A stretch of DNA of 64,000 nucleotides from the NCBI RefSeq assembly GCF_040786285.1, contig NZ_JBFMKQ010000003.1:434001-498000 (forward strand). Reading direction: 5' to 3'. This document shows positions 15,636 to 24,404 of the stretch, piece after piece (the stretch's first letter is position 1; each line of letters starts with the position of its first letter). Position numbers and translations under genes: made by a program. The stretch comes from Aquimarina sp040786285. GTDB taxonomy: Bacteria > Bacteroidota > Bacteroidia > Flavobacteriales > Flavobacteriaceae. The notes beneath the pieces are model-generated. The model had not been told where the DNA came from. It saw only the letters and a list, made by a program, of their open reading frames with translations, and made no database searches.

Positions 15636-18080
15636 TTACTTTTTACCAATTCTTATGATATCTGCAAAAATTCCAGAGGCAGTTACATCAGCTCCAGCTC
15701 CGGCTCCTTTAACAATTAAAGGTTGCTTTGGATATCTATCTGTATAAAAAAGTACAATATTGTCACTTCCCTCGAGATTATAAAAAGGGTGATCTGCGGG
15801 GATATTTTGTAGACCTACTTTTGCTTTTTCATCTTCATATTGTGCTACATATTTTAAACGACAATCCTTTTTATTCGCTTCATCAAGAATAGTTTTGAAA
15901 TGGTTTTCATTCTCTTTTAATGATTCAAAGAAGTCTTCATTATTGGCGGTGTCTAAACTTTCTTGTGGTAAAAAAGCTTCCTTTTCGATATTTTCAAGCT
16001 CCATAACCTTACCACTTTCGCGAGCAAGAATAAGGATCTTACGAGCTACATCAACGCCGCTCAAATCTATTTTCGGATCAGGTTCTGTGTATCCTTCTTC
16101 TTGTGCTTGTTTTACAATATCGTGAAATGTTACTCCTTCACTATAATTGTTGAACACAAAATTTAAGCTTCCCGATAGTACCGCTTGTATTTTATGGATA
16201 TTATCCCCAGATGCAATAAGGTTATTTAGTGTATCAATGATTGGTAGTCCAGCACCAACATTAGTTTCATATAAAAATGAAGCATTAAATTTTCGAGACA
16301 AATCTTGCAATTCTTCATAATTGGTATACTCATCTGCACAAGCAATTTTGTTACAGGTAACCACTGCCATACTCTCGGCTAAGTAATGCTTGTATATTTT
16401 TGCGATATCGGGATTAGCCGTATTATCTACAAAAATAGAATTACGAAGGTTCATTTCTTTTGCAGTATTAAAAAACTCAAGAGCATTGGCCTTTTCACCT
16501 TTTGCTAGTTGTTCTTCCCAGGCAGTAAGGTCAATTCCATTTTCATTAAAAACCATTTTCCTGGAGTTTGATAAACCCACGACCCGAATTTTTAAGCGCA
16601 ATTTGTCTTTCAAATATTTGTTTTGTTGCTCTAACTGTTCAATTAATTTACTTCCTACATTTCCGACCCCGGTAACGAATAGGTTTAATTGTTTTGTTTT
16701 TACTTCAAAGAATCGTTCATGTAATGTATTAAGTGCTTTTTTAATATCTTTTTTCTCTATGACAACAGAAATGTTTTTCTCTGATGCACCTTGAGCAATA
16801 GCCCTAATATTGACATTGTTTTTACCCAAAGTACTAAACATTTTACCACTTAGTCCTTGATGATGGTACATATTATCTCCTACCAGAGCAACAATAGCGA
16901 CATCATTTTCAATTTTCACGGCATTCACTTTGTGTTTAGAAATTTCAAACTCGAAAGTAGCATCTAGAATTGTTTTTGCTTTTGTGGCTTCAGAAGCATC
17001 CACTGCCAGACATATAGAATGTTCTGAAGATGCCTGAGTAATTAGAATTACATTAATGTTTTCTAAAAAAAGAGCTTCGAATAAACGTTTCGAAAACCCA
17101 GGAATACCAATCATTCCACTACCTTCAAGCGATAAGATTGCTACACTATCTATATGAGTAATACCCGTAACAGGGTTCTTGAGATTATCTACTTTTCTTG
17201 TGATCAGTGTACCTTTATCTTGGGGTTCGAAGGTGTTTTTAATTACAATCGGAATATCTTTTTCGAGCACAGGCTGTATTGTAGGCGGATAGATGACTTT
17301 GGCCCCAAAATGTGAGAGCTCCATAGCTTCTAAATATGAAATATGGCGAACAGGCTTTGCTTGTTTTACTAATTTAGGATTAGCGGTGTACATTCCACTA
17401 ACATCTGTCCATATTTGTAATTCTTTGGCATCAAGAGCCGCGGCAAGAATGGCTGCGGTAAAATCTGAACCGCCTCTTCCTAATGTAGTTGGTTCTCCGT
17501 CCTGTGTTCTTGCAACAAATCCGGGAAAAAGACTGATCTTATGTGTGTTCTTATCAGAAAACTCTTTAATCCTATGATTTGTTTCTTTATAATTAATTGC
17601 TGTTTTAGAATTTACGGTCTTAACAATTAAATCTCTAGAGTCCTTCAGAACAATATCTAATCCTTTTACTTTAGCAGCTTCTGCAATAATATAGGATGAT
17701 AGCATCTCCCCAAAACTAGTTATTACAGCTTCGGTTTTTGGAGATAGTTCACTTAGCAGAAACACACCTACACATAGAGATTCTAAGGTATTTAATTCTG
17801 CTTTTACTTTACTAATGATTGCACTTTGTGAGACCACCGGAATAAGTTTTTTTACCGCATCTAGATGTCTTTTTTCGATTTCTAAAAGTGTGTCTTTATA
17901 ATTTTCACTGTTTTCAGAGGCTTCTTTCCCGGCTTTTATTAAAAGGTCTGTTATTCCGCCCATGGCGGAAACTACTACTGATATAGGTTGCTTTTTTGAT
18001 TGTTTATTTATAATTTCTATTACACTTTCTATAGTCGCTGAATTAGCAACAGAAGAACCTCCAAATTTTAGAACGTTCAT
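15636..18080 (-). CDS. thrA: Bifunctional aspartokinase / homoserine dehydrogenase I
   Basis: This 814-aa fusion carries two activities of the threonine pathway. The N-terminal aspartokinase (about residues 1-290) starts 'MNVLKFGGSSVANSATIESV' and has 'TLGRGGSDFTAAILAAALDA'. Two ACT regulatory domains follow ('GSGMIGIPGFSKRLFEAL', 'VALVGDNMYHHQGLSGKMF'), which in this family sense threonine. The C-terminal homoserine dehydrogenase begins at 'LFVTGVGNVGSKLIEQLEQQ' (NAD(P) loop) and includes 'VTCNKIACA', 'ETNVGAGLPIIDTL' and 'EPDPKIDLSGVDVARKILIL'. It is first in the operon. Upstream lies a Thr/Ile-rich leader ORF that probably controls expression. Confidence 0.97.
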   Translation of the reverse strand: MNVLKFGGSSVANSATIESVIEIINKQSKKQPISVVVSAMGGITDLLIKAGKEASENSENYKDTLLEIEKRHLDAVKKLIPVVSQSAIISKVKAELNTLESLCVGVFLLSELSPKTEAVITSFGEMLSSYIIAEAAKVKGLDIVLKDSRDLIVKTVNSKTAINYKETNHRIKEFSDKNTHKISLFPGFVARTQDGEPTTLGRGGSDFTAAILAAALDAKELQIWTDVSGMYTANPKLVKQAKPVRHISYLEAMELSHFGAKVIYPPTIQPVLEKDIPIVIKNTFEPQDKGTLITRKVDNLKNPVTGITHIDSVAILSLEGSGMIGIPGFSKRLFEALFLENINVILITQASSEHSICLAVDASEATKAKTILDATFEFEISKHKVNAVKIENDVAIVALVGDNMYHHQGLSGKMFSTLGKNNVNIRAIAQGASEKNISVVIEKKDIKKALNTLHERFFEVKTKQLNLFVTGVGNVGSKLIEQLEQQNKYLKDKLRLKIRVVGLSNSRKMVFNENGIDLTAWEEQLAKGEKANALEFFNTAKEMNLRNSIFVDNTANPDIAKIYKHYLAESMAVVTCNKIACADEYTNYEELQDLSRKFNASFLYETNVGAGLPIIDTLNNLIASGDNIHKIQAVLSGSLNFVFNNYSEGVTFHDIVKQAQEEGYTEPDPKIDLSGVDVARKILILARESGKVMELENIEKEAFLPQESLDTANNEDFFESLKENENHFKTILDEANKKDCRLKYVAQYEDEKAKVGLQNIPADHPFYNLEGSDNIVLFYTDRYPKQPLIVKGAGAGADVTASGIFADIIRIGKK

Positions 18081-18174
18081 AATACTTTTTTTAAATTGAA
18101 ATTAATGTTGAGGCTTGTTTTCGGTCGTTGTTTTTATAAACTACCTACTTTTTTTGGCGATGATATGAAATAAA

Positions 18175-18285
18175 TTAACCCCTAGGGGTAATAATAATTG
18201 TAGTACCCATAATAGAAGTTATCTCAGATACGATAATCGTTCCTAGCATGATCAAAAAAGTTGAGATATAAACGGTACTAAACAT
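18175..18285 (-). CDS. Threonine-operon leader peptide (candidate), 36 aa
   Basis: On the minus strand ATG 18285 to TAA 18175 encodes 36 residues, of which 9 are Ile and 7 Thr. It ends MGTTIIITPRG, very like the Thr/Ile runs of proteobacterial thrL. It begins about 16 nt after the start point expected from the -7 box at 18308-18315, and ends 94 nt before the thrA ATG. A ribosome starved of threonine or isoleucine would pause inside it. I infer a cis-regulatory leader peptide. It is a conserved-pattern call, not a homology match, and the exact start could be one of the two internal Met codons. Confidence 0.65.
   Translation of the reverse strand: MFSTVYISTFLIMLGTIIVSEITSIMGTTIIITPRG
18178..18285 (-). 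promoter_or_regulatory. Alternative RNA hairpins in the thr leader
   Basis: In the leader transcript AGTACC pairs with GGTACT, and TATCTCA with TGAGATA nested inside it. Near the stop, GGGTA can pair with TACCC, and the same C-run can pair within the 12-bp palindrome ACCCCTAGGGGT at 18178-18189. The Thr/Ile codons lie in the loop of the GGGTA/TACCC hairpin. I see no T-tract terminator on this strand before thrA, so control may act on translation or by Rho. Confidence 0.45.
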
Positions 18286-18307
18286 TAGTTTGCCTTATAT
18301 TTTAATT

Positions 18308-18315
18308 CAAATGTA
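18308..18315 (-). promoter_or_regulatory. Probable -7 box of the thr operon
   Basis: The minus strand reads TACATTTG here, an exact TAnnTTTG match. No TTG is present 19 bp upstream. The rest of the 415-bp thrA/nnrD spacer (18316-18495) is AT-rich, and I see no further gene in it. Confidence 0.5.
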
Positions 18316-18495
18316 TAATTTTTTACTTTTAAAGAAAATTAAATTAATACTATCCCTAAACTTTTGTTAATTCAGTAATTTAGGACTTATTTCATTATAG
18401 AATTCCTAAAAAAGTAAATGAAATCACTAGTATAAAAGTACTATTATTATTTAATTCATTGTGCTACAATGCAATCATAAAATCAAAAGAAATAA

Positions 18496-20034
18496 ATGAA
18501 AATATTTTCTGCGCAACAAATGCGAATGGCAGATGAAGCCACCATGCAGTCCCAAAAAATCACTTCATTAGAATTAATGGAACATGCTGCCACAAAAACA
18601 TTTAATTTTATTCATGAAAAATTACAGGGAGCACCTATATTTATTCATGTTTTTTGCGGGATCGGTAATAACGGAGGTGATGGTTTGGTGATTTCACGAT
18701 TATTGATAAAACATGGATATAATGTAAAGAGCTATATTGTTAATTTTAGTGATAACCGCTCAGAAGAATTTTTGGCAAATTATGACCGTCTTAAAGAAAT
18801 TGCTAAAGAATGGCCGATTCAGCTAAAATCTGAAGAAGATTTTCCGGCTATTCAGTCTAATGATATGGTAATTGATGCGATTTTTGGGATAGGTCTTAAT
18901 AGACCTCTGTTACCTTGGGTAATTTCTTTAATTAAGCATATTAATAATTCTAGGAGTTTTACGTTATCTGTTGATATTCCCTCGGGGTTATATGCCGACA
19001 AAGCACCCGAAGATCCTAAAGGAGTAATTTTTGCAAGTGTTACAGTTACATTTCAGGTACCAAAATTAATCTTCTTTTTACCACAAACAGGAATATATAC
19101 TCAAGATCTAGAAGTGATTGATATAGGGCTAGATCGTAATTATTTGCAACAACAATCAGGAATTGCAGAGTTAATTAGCAAAAATGAAATATTGCCTTTA
19201 TATCGTTCACGATATAAATATAGCCATAAAGGTACCTATGGACATTGTGTAATAGTGGGTGGGAGCTATGGCAAAATCGGAAGCGTAGTTTTAGCCACAA
19301 AATCAGCACTACGAACAGGAGCTGGTCTGGTTACTGCTTATGTGCCAGAATGTGGATATGAAGTACTACAAACTGCGGTGCCCGAAGCTATGGTCATTAC
19401 AGATGATGATGATGAACTTGCTGAAATTAAGCTTGATTTTGAACCCTCGGCAGTAGGAATAGGAATTGGACTAGGAACAAACGAAAAAACAATAAAAGCT
19501 TTTAGAGAGTTCTTAAAAGAGAACACGTCACAACTTGTCATCGATGCAGATGGGATTAATATAGTATCGAAACATCCAGAATTACTTGATCACCTTAAGG
19601 AAAATACAATTATAACTCCGCACCCAAAAGAGTTAGAAAGATTAATTGGAGGGTGGAACGATGATTTTGAGAAAATTGAAAAAACAAAATCATTTTCAAA
19701 ACAACATCGTTGCATTATTGTAATCAAAGGAGCTAATTCTATTATCGTATATGGTGATCAAATGTATATAAACAATACAGGGAATCCAGGGATGGCAACT
19801 GCAGGAAGCGGAGATGTATTGACCGGAATAATAACTGGGTTACTTTCACAAGGATATGATCCTCTGCAAGCTACTGTTTTTGGAGTGTATTTGCATGGAA
19901 GTTCTGGGGATATAGCAGCATTGCAGATCGGTTTTGAAGGATTAATAGCGTCAGATATAATATCACACATAGGCGCGGCTTATTTAGAATTGTTTAAAGC
20001 ACCAGCTGGGAGTAAAGAAAAATCTGAAAGCTAA
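18496..20034 (+). CDS. nnrD: Bifunctional NAD(P)H-hydrate epimerase / ADP-dependent dehydratase
   Basis: This 512-aa repair enzyme restores NADH and NADPH damaged by hydration. The N-terminal epimerase (about 1-220) shows 'MKIFSAQQMRMADEATMQSQ' and 'GIGNNGGDGLVISRLL'. The C-terminal ribokinase-like dehydratase (about 230-505) shows 'YKYSHKGTYGHCVIVGGSYG', 'KLGIGIGLGT'-type loop 'VGIGIGLGTNEKT', 'ITPHPKELERLIG', 'IVIKGANSIIV' and the catalytic 'NPGMATAGSGDVLTGIITGL'. It is complete and cytosolic. It is transcribed divergently from the threonine operon. Confidence 0.95.
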   Translation: MKIFSAQQMRMADEATMQSQKITSLELMEHAATKTFNFIHEKLQGAPIFIHVFCGIGNNGGDGLVISRLLIKHGYNVKSYIVNFSDNRSEEFLANYDRLKEIAKEWPIQLKSEEDFPAIQSNDMVIDAIFGIGLNRPLLPWVISLIKHINNSRSFTLSVDIPSGLYADKAPEDPKGVIFASVTVTFQVPKLIFFLPQTGIYTQDLEVIDIGLDRNYLQQQSGIAELISKNEILPLYRSRYKYSHKGTYGHCVIVGGSYGKIGSVVLATKSALRTGAGLVTAYVPECGYEVLQTAVPEAMVITDDDDELAEIKLDFEPSAVGIGIGLGTNEKTIKAFREFLKENTSQLVIDADGINIVSKHPELLDHLKENTIITPHPKELERLIGGWNDDFEKIEKTKSFSKQHRCIIVIKGANSIIVYGDQMYINNTGNPGMATAGSGDVLTGIITGLLSQGYDPLQATVFGVYLHGSSGDIAALQIGFEGLIASDIISHIGAAYLELFKAPAGSKEKSES

Positions 20035-20061
20035 CTAGGTTGAGATATTTTCAATTAATTT

Positions 20062-21003
20062 TTATTCTTGCTTAAAGGAGAGCAGAAAAAATCCTTTGAA
20101 TATTTTTTCGGCTTTAACACGCTCTCTTTCTGAAATTGGATTATTATCCAAAATTAAACCTGCTAATGGATATTTATCTGTTTCATAAACATTGGGAATA
20201 GATTGAATATAACTGTTGTTAATATGAACCATAAATAGAGACCGCATTGTTGTAAAAACCTTTGGTAGTTCCTGAAACTGATTATATCCTGCATGAATTA
20301 CCCAAACTGTATTCATGGCAGACATAGAACTTGGTAGTTCTTTCAATTTATTATGATCTAAATATAAAAATCGTACTTGTCTGAGATTTCCAATAGTCTC
20401 TGGTAATTCTTCTAAATTATTATTATCGATCCATAATGAATACAACTTGGGTAATTGCCCTAAAAGCACATAACTATCTATATCTGTTAACCTGTTGTGT
20501 GATAAGTTTATGTCTTTTATGGCTTTTAACTTCGTAATATTTTCGGGTAACTTTTTTATGCCATTTCCCTTAAGGTTTAAAAACTCTAGTTGGTCTTTTG
20601 GAATGATTTCAACAACTTGTTTAAGATCTAGCTCAGGATTATAGGCTATTGATAAATGTTTAAGATTCGAAAATTCTTTTATAGATTCGGGTATATTAGA
20701 TATCGCTAAACTGTCAAGAATTAATATTTCTAAATTTTTCGGGAATTCTATTTTTTGAAACACTCTTGTTAAGTCTAAATTAGGATTACCACTTATATTT
20801 AGCATTTTTAGGTTCTTTACTTTCGAGATATTTCGTGGTAAAGAATCTAGGTTTTGGTGGCTTACATCTAATCGATAGATCTCAGCATTGTTTGTATCAG
20901 GAATAGAGGTGAAGGTGTGGCTATAAAAATTGGTGTATGTGCTACATCTGGTAAAGATAACCAATGATATAAGGGCTATATATATGGAGAGCTTTCTAGT
21001 CAT
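20062..21003 (-). CDS. Leucine-rich-repeat lipoprotein
   Basis: This 313-aa protein has a signal ending 'LISLVIFTRCSTYTNFY', a likely lipobox with Cys20. It then contains about nine leucine-rich repeats of roughly 23 residues ('LYSLWIDNNNLEELPETIGN', 'FLYLDHNKLKELPSSMSAMN'), the bacterial LPxxI type. Such repeats bind proteins or surfaces; the partner is unknown. It overlaps the preceding gene (20996-21952) by 8 nt, so the two are translationally coupled and may work together at the outer membrane. Confidence 0.82.
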   Translation of the reverse strand: MTRKLSIYIALISLVIFTRCSTYTNFYSHTFTSIPDTNNAEIYRLDVSHQNLDSLPRNISKVKNLKMLNISGNPNLDLTRVFQKIEFPKNLEILILDSLAISNIPESIKEFSNLKHLSIAYNPELDLKQVVEIIPKDQLEFLNLKGNGIKKLPENITKLKAIKDINLSHNRLTDIDSYVLLGQLPKLYSLWIDNNNLEELPETIGNLRQVRFLYLDHNKLKELPSSMSAMNTVWVIHAGYNQFQELPKVFTTMRSLFMVHINNSYIQSIPNVYETDKYPLAGLILDNNPISERERVKAEKIFKGFFLLSFKQE

Positions 21004-21952
21004 TGGTAATTTCTTTTAAGAAAACATTTCCCGAAATTTCTATGTATATCTTGTCTTTTTGGTCAACCCGCCACGGAAAACGAGGGTTTAAACCAATACC
21101 ATCATGTAATGTGTTTTGTATATACGCACCGGCTTTTTTACTATTCATACCTAGTTTTGTATGTAGTGTAAATAGATCTTTTTGATACGTTCCGTATGTA
21201 TAGATGTTTCCATAAAATAAGCTTTTAAACGGAGGCAAAGTGTACCATACATTTTTCCTGTTGTCATCAGAGTTAATGGGATTTCTGGGAGATCGACTAT
21301 AATCTGGTCTCGGAGTAAAAAGATCTATTCCTAATCCAAGTTGATATATGGTATCTAAGTTTTCGATTTTAGAAAATCCAATATCTAAAGAACCTGTTAC
21401 TCCATAATCGGTTCTTGAGCCATTAAACCAACCTATTTTAAAATCATTAAGAAATGAGAGGTGGAGGTTATGATTTGCATTGCTAAATCGTAATAATAAT
21501 GCTCCACGTTTAATACCATAAGTTGTAAGTTCTTTAGGTAAAAAATCTTTACCAAACCCCAATCCAAGGCCATTAAACCCACCTTTTCCGTAGGGATTAA
21601 ATAGAATTGATGTATTCATATTTGACACCGAAGAACCCAATAGATTACTGTTTTTTCCTATTCCTCCCAATGCAAAAAACTCATATGAATATGCAAATCC
21701 ATTCATATTTACAGTATGCCGTTTTAAGAATTGATACGAAGCGAATGATAATCCACTTTCTATTGATATATCTCCATAATTAAGCGTACCAAACCCAAAA
21801 ACACCTAGTTTTAGCCACTGGTTTTGGTTTCCAAGAGTAATTTCTGCGTTAAGAAGAACACCTCCGTCTGCTTGTAGTTTTTGAGCATATAGTGTAGAAC
21901 AGCACAGGAAAATAATATAGAAAATTAGTAACCTGACAATGCTCTTATTCAT
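20996..21952 (-). CDS. Secreted beta-rich envelope protein, 318 aa
   Basis: The signal peptide (about 23 residues) ends 'LCCSTLYAQ'. The mature protein has many alternating short strands rich in Gly, Asn and aromatic residues ('LGVFGFGTLNYGDISIESGL', 'GFNGLGLGFGKDFLP', 'FNGSRTDYGVTGSLDIGF'), suggesting an outer-membrane beta-barrel or beta-sandwich. Some flavobacterial proteins with this look are annotated as 'polymorphic toxin type 23', but I cannot confirm that, and the full-length signal and lipoprotein partner argue for an envelope role. The gene starts 2 bp after xerD stops and overlaps the LRR gene by 8 nt. Confidence 0.65.
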   Translation of the reverse strand: MNKSIVRLLIFYIIFLCCSTLYAQKLQADGGVLLNAEITLGNQNQWLKLGVFGFGTLNYGDISIESGLSFASYQFLKRHTVNMNGFAYSYEFFALGGIGKNSNLLGSSVSNMNTSILFNPYGKGGFNGLGLGFGKDFLPKELTTYGIKRGALLLRFSNANHNLHLSFLNDFKIGWFNGSRTDYGVTGSLDIGFSKIENLDTIYQLGLGIDLFTPRPDYSRSPRNPINSDDNRKNVWYTLPPFKSLFYGNIYTYGTYQKDLFTLHTKLGMNSKKAGAYIQNTLHDGIGLNPRFPWRVDQKDKIYIEISGNVFLKEITND

Positions 21953-21954
21953 AC

Positions 21955-22851
21955 TTACTTTCTTGGGTGAAAATTATGAATAACCTCACTTAAATGGCTT
22001 CGATCGATATGCATATAAATCTCTGTAGTTGTTATGCTTTCATGACCTAACATAAGCTGTATGGCTCTTAAATCGGCACCGTTTTCTAGCAAATGGGTAG
22101 CAAAAGAGTGTCTAAAGGTATGCGGACTTACTTGTTTATGTATACCGGCCTTTTCTACCAATCGTTTTATGATGGTAAAAATCATCGCCCTGGTTAATTG
22201 TTTTCCTCTTCGGTTTAAAAACAAAGTATCCTCAAATCCTTTTTGAATAGCAATATGATTTCGTATTTCATTTTTATAAAGGTTAATGAATTTTTGAGTG
22301 TTTTCTGCAATGGGAACAAACCGTTGCTTATTTCCTTTTCCGGTAACGCTAATAAATCCTTCTTCAAAAAAAAGGCTAGATAGTTTTAGTTCAATCAGTT
22401 CGGTAACTCGTAATCCACAGCCATATAAAGTTTCTATAATAGCACGATTGCGTTCTCCCTCGGGTTTTCCTAAGTCAATTTCACCAATAATAAGATCTAT
22501 TTCTTCAACTGATAATGTATCTGGGAGTTTTCTACCAATTTTAGGAGATTCTATTAAATCCATAGGGTTGGTATCTCTGTAATCTTCGAAAACGAGGTAA
22601 TTGAAGAAACTTTTTAGACCAGAAATGATTCTTGATTGTGATCTGGGGTTCACCAGTTTTGCAGTTTCAAATATAAACTGTTGTAATATATCTGTTTCAA
22701 TAGAAATAGGATCAGATTGTACCTCTTTAGTTTCAAGAAACTTAAGCAGTCGTTCAATGTCGAAAATATAATTTACTATAGAATTTTCAGAAAGCCCTCT
22801 TTCAATTCTTAAATAGTGTGCATAGTCCTTAATAGCGTGATTCCATTTCAT
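21955..22851 (-). CDS. xerD: Site-specific tyrosine recombinase XerD
   Basis: This 298-aa recombinase has an N-terminal SAM-like core-binding domain ('YAHYLRIERGLSENSIVNYI') and a catalytic domain. The catalytic residues are in place: Arg in 'LYGCGLRVTELIELKLSSLF', Lys in 'VTGKGNKQRFVPI', and His-x-x-Arg with His in 'SPHTFRHSFATHLLENGADL' and 'LMLGHESITTTEIYMHI', where the Tyr nucleophile precedes MHI. The length and sequence fit chromosomal XerD, which resolves chromosome dimers, rather than a phage integrase. No attachment sites or mobile genes surround it. Confidence 0.92.
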   Translation of the reverse strand: MKWNHAIKDYAHYLRIERGLSENSIVNYIFDIERLLKFLETKEVQSDPISIETDILQQFIFETAKLVNPRSQSRIISGLKSFFNYLVFEDYRDTNPMDLIESPKIGRKLPDTLSVEEIDLIIGEIDLGKPEGERNRAIIETLYGCGLRVTELIELKLSSLFFEEGFISVTGKGNKQRFVPIAENTQKFINLYKNEIRNHIAIQKGFEDTLFLNRRGKQLTRAMIFTIIKRLVEKAGIHKQVSPHTFRHSFATHLLENGADLRAIQLMLGHESITTTEIYMHIDRSHLSEVIHNFHPRK

Positions 22852-23005
22852 TATGACTAAGATATAAAAAGAAAGACCATTGTAAAATCGGAGAGCTAAA
22901 ATTTTAATTTATAAAAAAAAGAAAAGTTAAGTATTGTTTTTCAGTAGTTTATAATTTAAAATGCTTTAAAATTATTAGAAACGTCAATTATATGCATAAA
23001 AATTC

Positions 23006-23013
23006 TAGTTTTG
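23006..23013 (+). promoter_or_regulatory. -7 box of the beta-barrel gene
   Basis: TAGTTTTG matches TAnnTTTG and is followed by GCACCC, a frequent start-site context in Flavobacteria. It sits 28 bp before the ATG at 23042. Confidence 0.6.
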
Positions 23014-23041
23014 CACCCGAAATTTATTAAATCAAAAAACA

Positions 23042-23662
23042 ATGAAAAAACTTTTAGTATTCGCAGTATTAGCTTCTTTTAGTAGTTTAGTAACTGCACA
23101 AGAAGAAAAAATTAGATTTGGTGCCAAAGCAGGTGTGAACTTTGCCAATATTGCTGGAGATGGCACTAATGGTGTAGACGGTAGAACAAGCTTTCATGTA
23201 GGTGCTGTTGTAGAAATTCCTATAGCAGAAAAGTTTGCTTTTCAACCAGAGTTAGTATACTCTTCTCAAGGATTCGGATTCAATACAATAACTTTTATTG
23301 ATGTTTTAGGAGTAGTAACTATTGAAAGTACAACAAAACTTGATTACATAAACGTACCATTAATGGCAAAGTATTATGTTGCTCAAGGATTTAGTTTACA
23401 AGCAGGTCCACAGGTTGGGTTTTTAGTTTCTGCCAAAGCTGAATCGGATACGGCAGGTTTGACAACAGAAATCGATATTGATGAGTTTATAAAAGGTATC
23501 GATTTTGGATTAAACTTTGGTGCTGGGTATCAGTTAGACATGGGACTTTTCTTTGATGCAAGATATAATCTTGGTCTTTCTAATATAAATGATGGATCTG
23601 GTTTTGACAATAGTAAAAATCAAAACGCTGTAATTCAATTATCAGTAGGATACAAGTTCTAA
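23042..23662 (+). CDS. PorT-like outer-membrane beta-barrel protein
   Basis: This 206-aa protein has a clear signal peptide (MKKLLVFAVLASFSSLVTAQ). It then shows the small eight-stranded beta-barrel pattern: 'RFGAKAGVNFANIAGDG', 'FHVGAVVEIPIAEKFAFQPE', 'LVYSSQGFGF', 'DYINVPLMAKYYVAQGFSLQ', 'AGPQVGFLVSAKA' and the terminal 'VIQLSVGYKF' with a C-terminal aromatic residue. The family resembles PorT-like porins without a known substrate. A paralogue follows at 23775 after a terminator, so each has its own promoter. Confidence 0.9.
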   Translation: MKKLLVFAVLASFSSLVTAQEEKIRFGAKAGVNFANIAGDGTNGVDGRTSFHVGAVVEIPIAEKFAFQPELVYSSQGFGFNTITFIDVLGVVTIESTTKLDYINVPLMAKYYVAQGFSLQAGPQVGFLVSAKAESDTAGLTTEIDIDEFIKGIDFGLNFGAGYQLDMGLFFDARYNLGLSNINDGSGFDNSKNQNAVIQLSVGYKF

Positions 23663-23685
23663 GATATATATCGTAAATGTACTTT

Positions 23686-23716
23686 AAAAGCATCCTGAAA
23701 GCCAGGATGCTTTTTT
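23686..23716 (+). terminator. Rho-independent terminator
   Basis: An 11-bp perfect stem (23686-23696 with 23704-23714) is followed by a T-run to 23716, 24 bp after the stop of the first beta-barrel gene. Confidence 0.9.
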
Positions 23717-23744
23717 ATTTATACTATTTTTTAAAAAATAAAGT

Positions 23745-23752
23745 TACTTTTG
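23745..23752 (+). promoter_or_regulatory. -7 box of the second beta-barrel gene
   Basis: TACTTTTG fits TAnnTTTG, downstream of the terminator and 23 bp before the ATG at 23775. It gives this gene, and probably aroQ and the following gene, a separate promoter. Confidence 0.55.
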
Positions 23753-23774
23753 AATAGCCGTATATAATCTAGAT

Positions 23775-24401
23775 ATGAACAAGAATATATTTATTGTCGT
23801 AATTTTACTTTTAGTATGTACAAATATTGCACGGGCACAGGATGATGACCCCTTATATACTCGTGCGGGTTTTAAATTCGGGGCTAACTACGCTAATGTT
23901 ACGGGTGATCTCGAAAATACAGATGCAAGAATACGAATGCATCTGGGTGCTGTGGTAGAGTATCCTGTATCCCAACGTTTTTATGTTCAGGCAGAAATAT
24001 TGTATTCTGCACAAGGATATAAATTTGATGAGGCAGGAGTAGAAAACGAAATCAGTTTAAATTATTTAGCGCTTCCTATTATTGCTAAATACTATTTTAC
24101 TCCTCGTTTTAGTTTAGAAACAGGACCACGATTTGCTACACTGGCAAATGCATCAGATGGTAGGGATGACACGCCCGATGAGTTTTTTGATACCTTTAAT
24201 GACTTTGATTTTGGATGGGTTTTTGGAGCAGGATATAAAGCAGAAAGTGGTTTGTTTTTCCAATTACATTATACTTTAGGAGTAAGCAATATCATAAATA
24301 CCAATGTAACCGATATTTCAAGTAATAATTCGATTGCTCAGTTATCTGTGGGGTACCTATTTAAAACCAAGAATAACCGAAGACGACAAACAGAACAATA
24401 A
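23775..24401 (+). CDS. PorT-like outer-membrane beta-barrel protein (paralogue)
   Basis: This 208-aa protein is closely related to its upstream neighbour. It has a signal peptide ending 'CTNIARAQ', then 'RAGFKFGANYANVTGDLENT', 'MHLGAVVEYPVSQRFYVQAE', 'ILYSAQGYKFDE' and 'SLNYLALPIIAKYYFTPRFS'. It ends with 'IAQLSVGYLFKTKNNRRRQT', a basic tail the paralogue lacks. aroQ starts 3 bp after its stop, so the two are cotranscribed even though they share no function I can see. Confidence 0.9.
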   Translation: MNKNIFIVVILLLVCTNIARAQDDDPLYTRAGFKFGANYANVTGDLENTDARIRMHLGAVVEYPVSQRFYVQAEILYSAQGYKFDEAGVENEISLNYLALPIIAKYYFTPRFSLETGPRFATLANASDGRDDTPDEFFDTFNDFDFGWVFGAGYKAESGLFFQLHYTLGVSNIINTNVTDISSNNSIAQLSVGYLFKTKNNRRRQTEQ

Positions 24402-24404
24402 CAC

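Noticed and set aside
15493..17577. Several 60-130 codon plus-strand frames inside thrA and thrB
   Set aside because: They are antisense shadows of well-identified enzymes with no own signals.
18121..18160. T-run near 18148-18155 as a thr attenuator terminator
   Set aside because: The T-tract is on the plus strand; the thr transcript runs the other way and would have an A-tract, so it cannot be a rho-independent terminator for it.
21955..22851. Tyrosine recombinase as part of a mobile element or integron
   Set aside because: Sequence and length fit chromosomal XerD, and no direct repeats, tRNA or mobile genes flank it.
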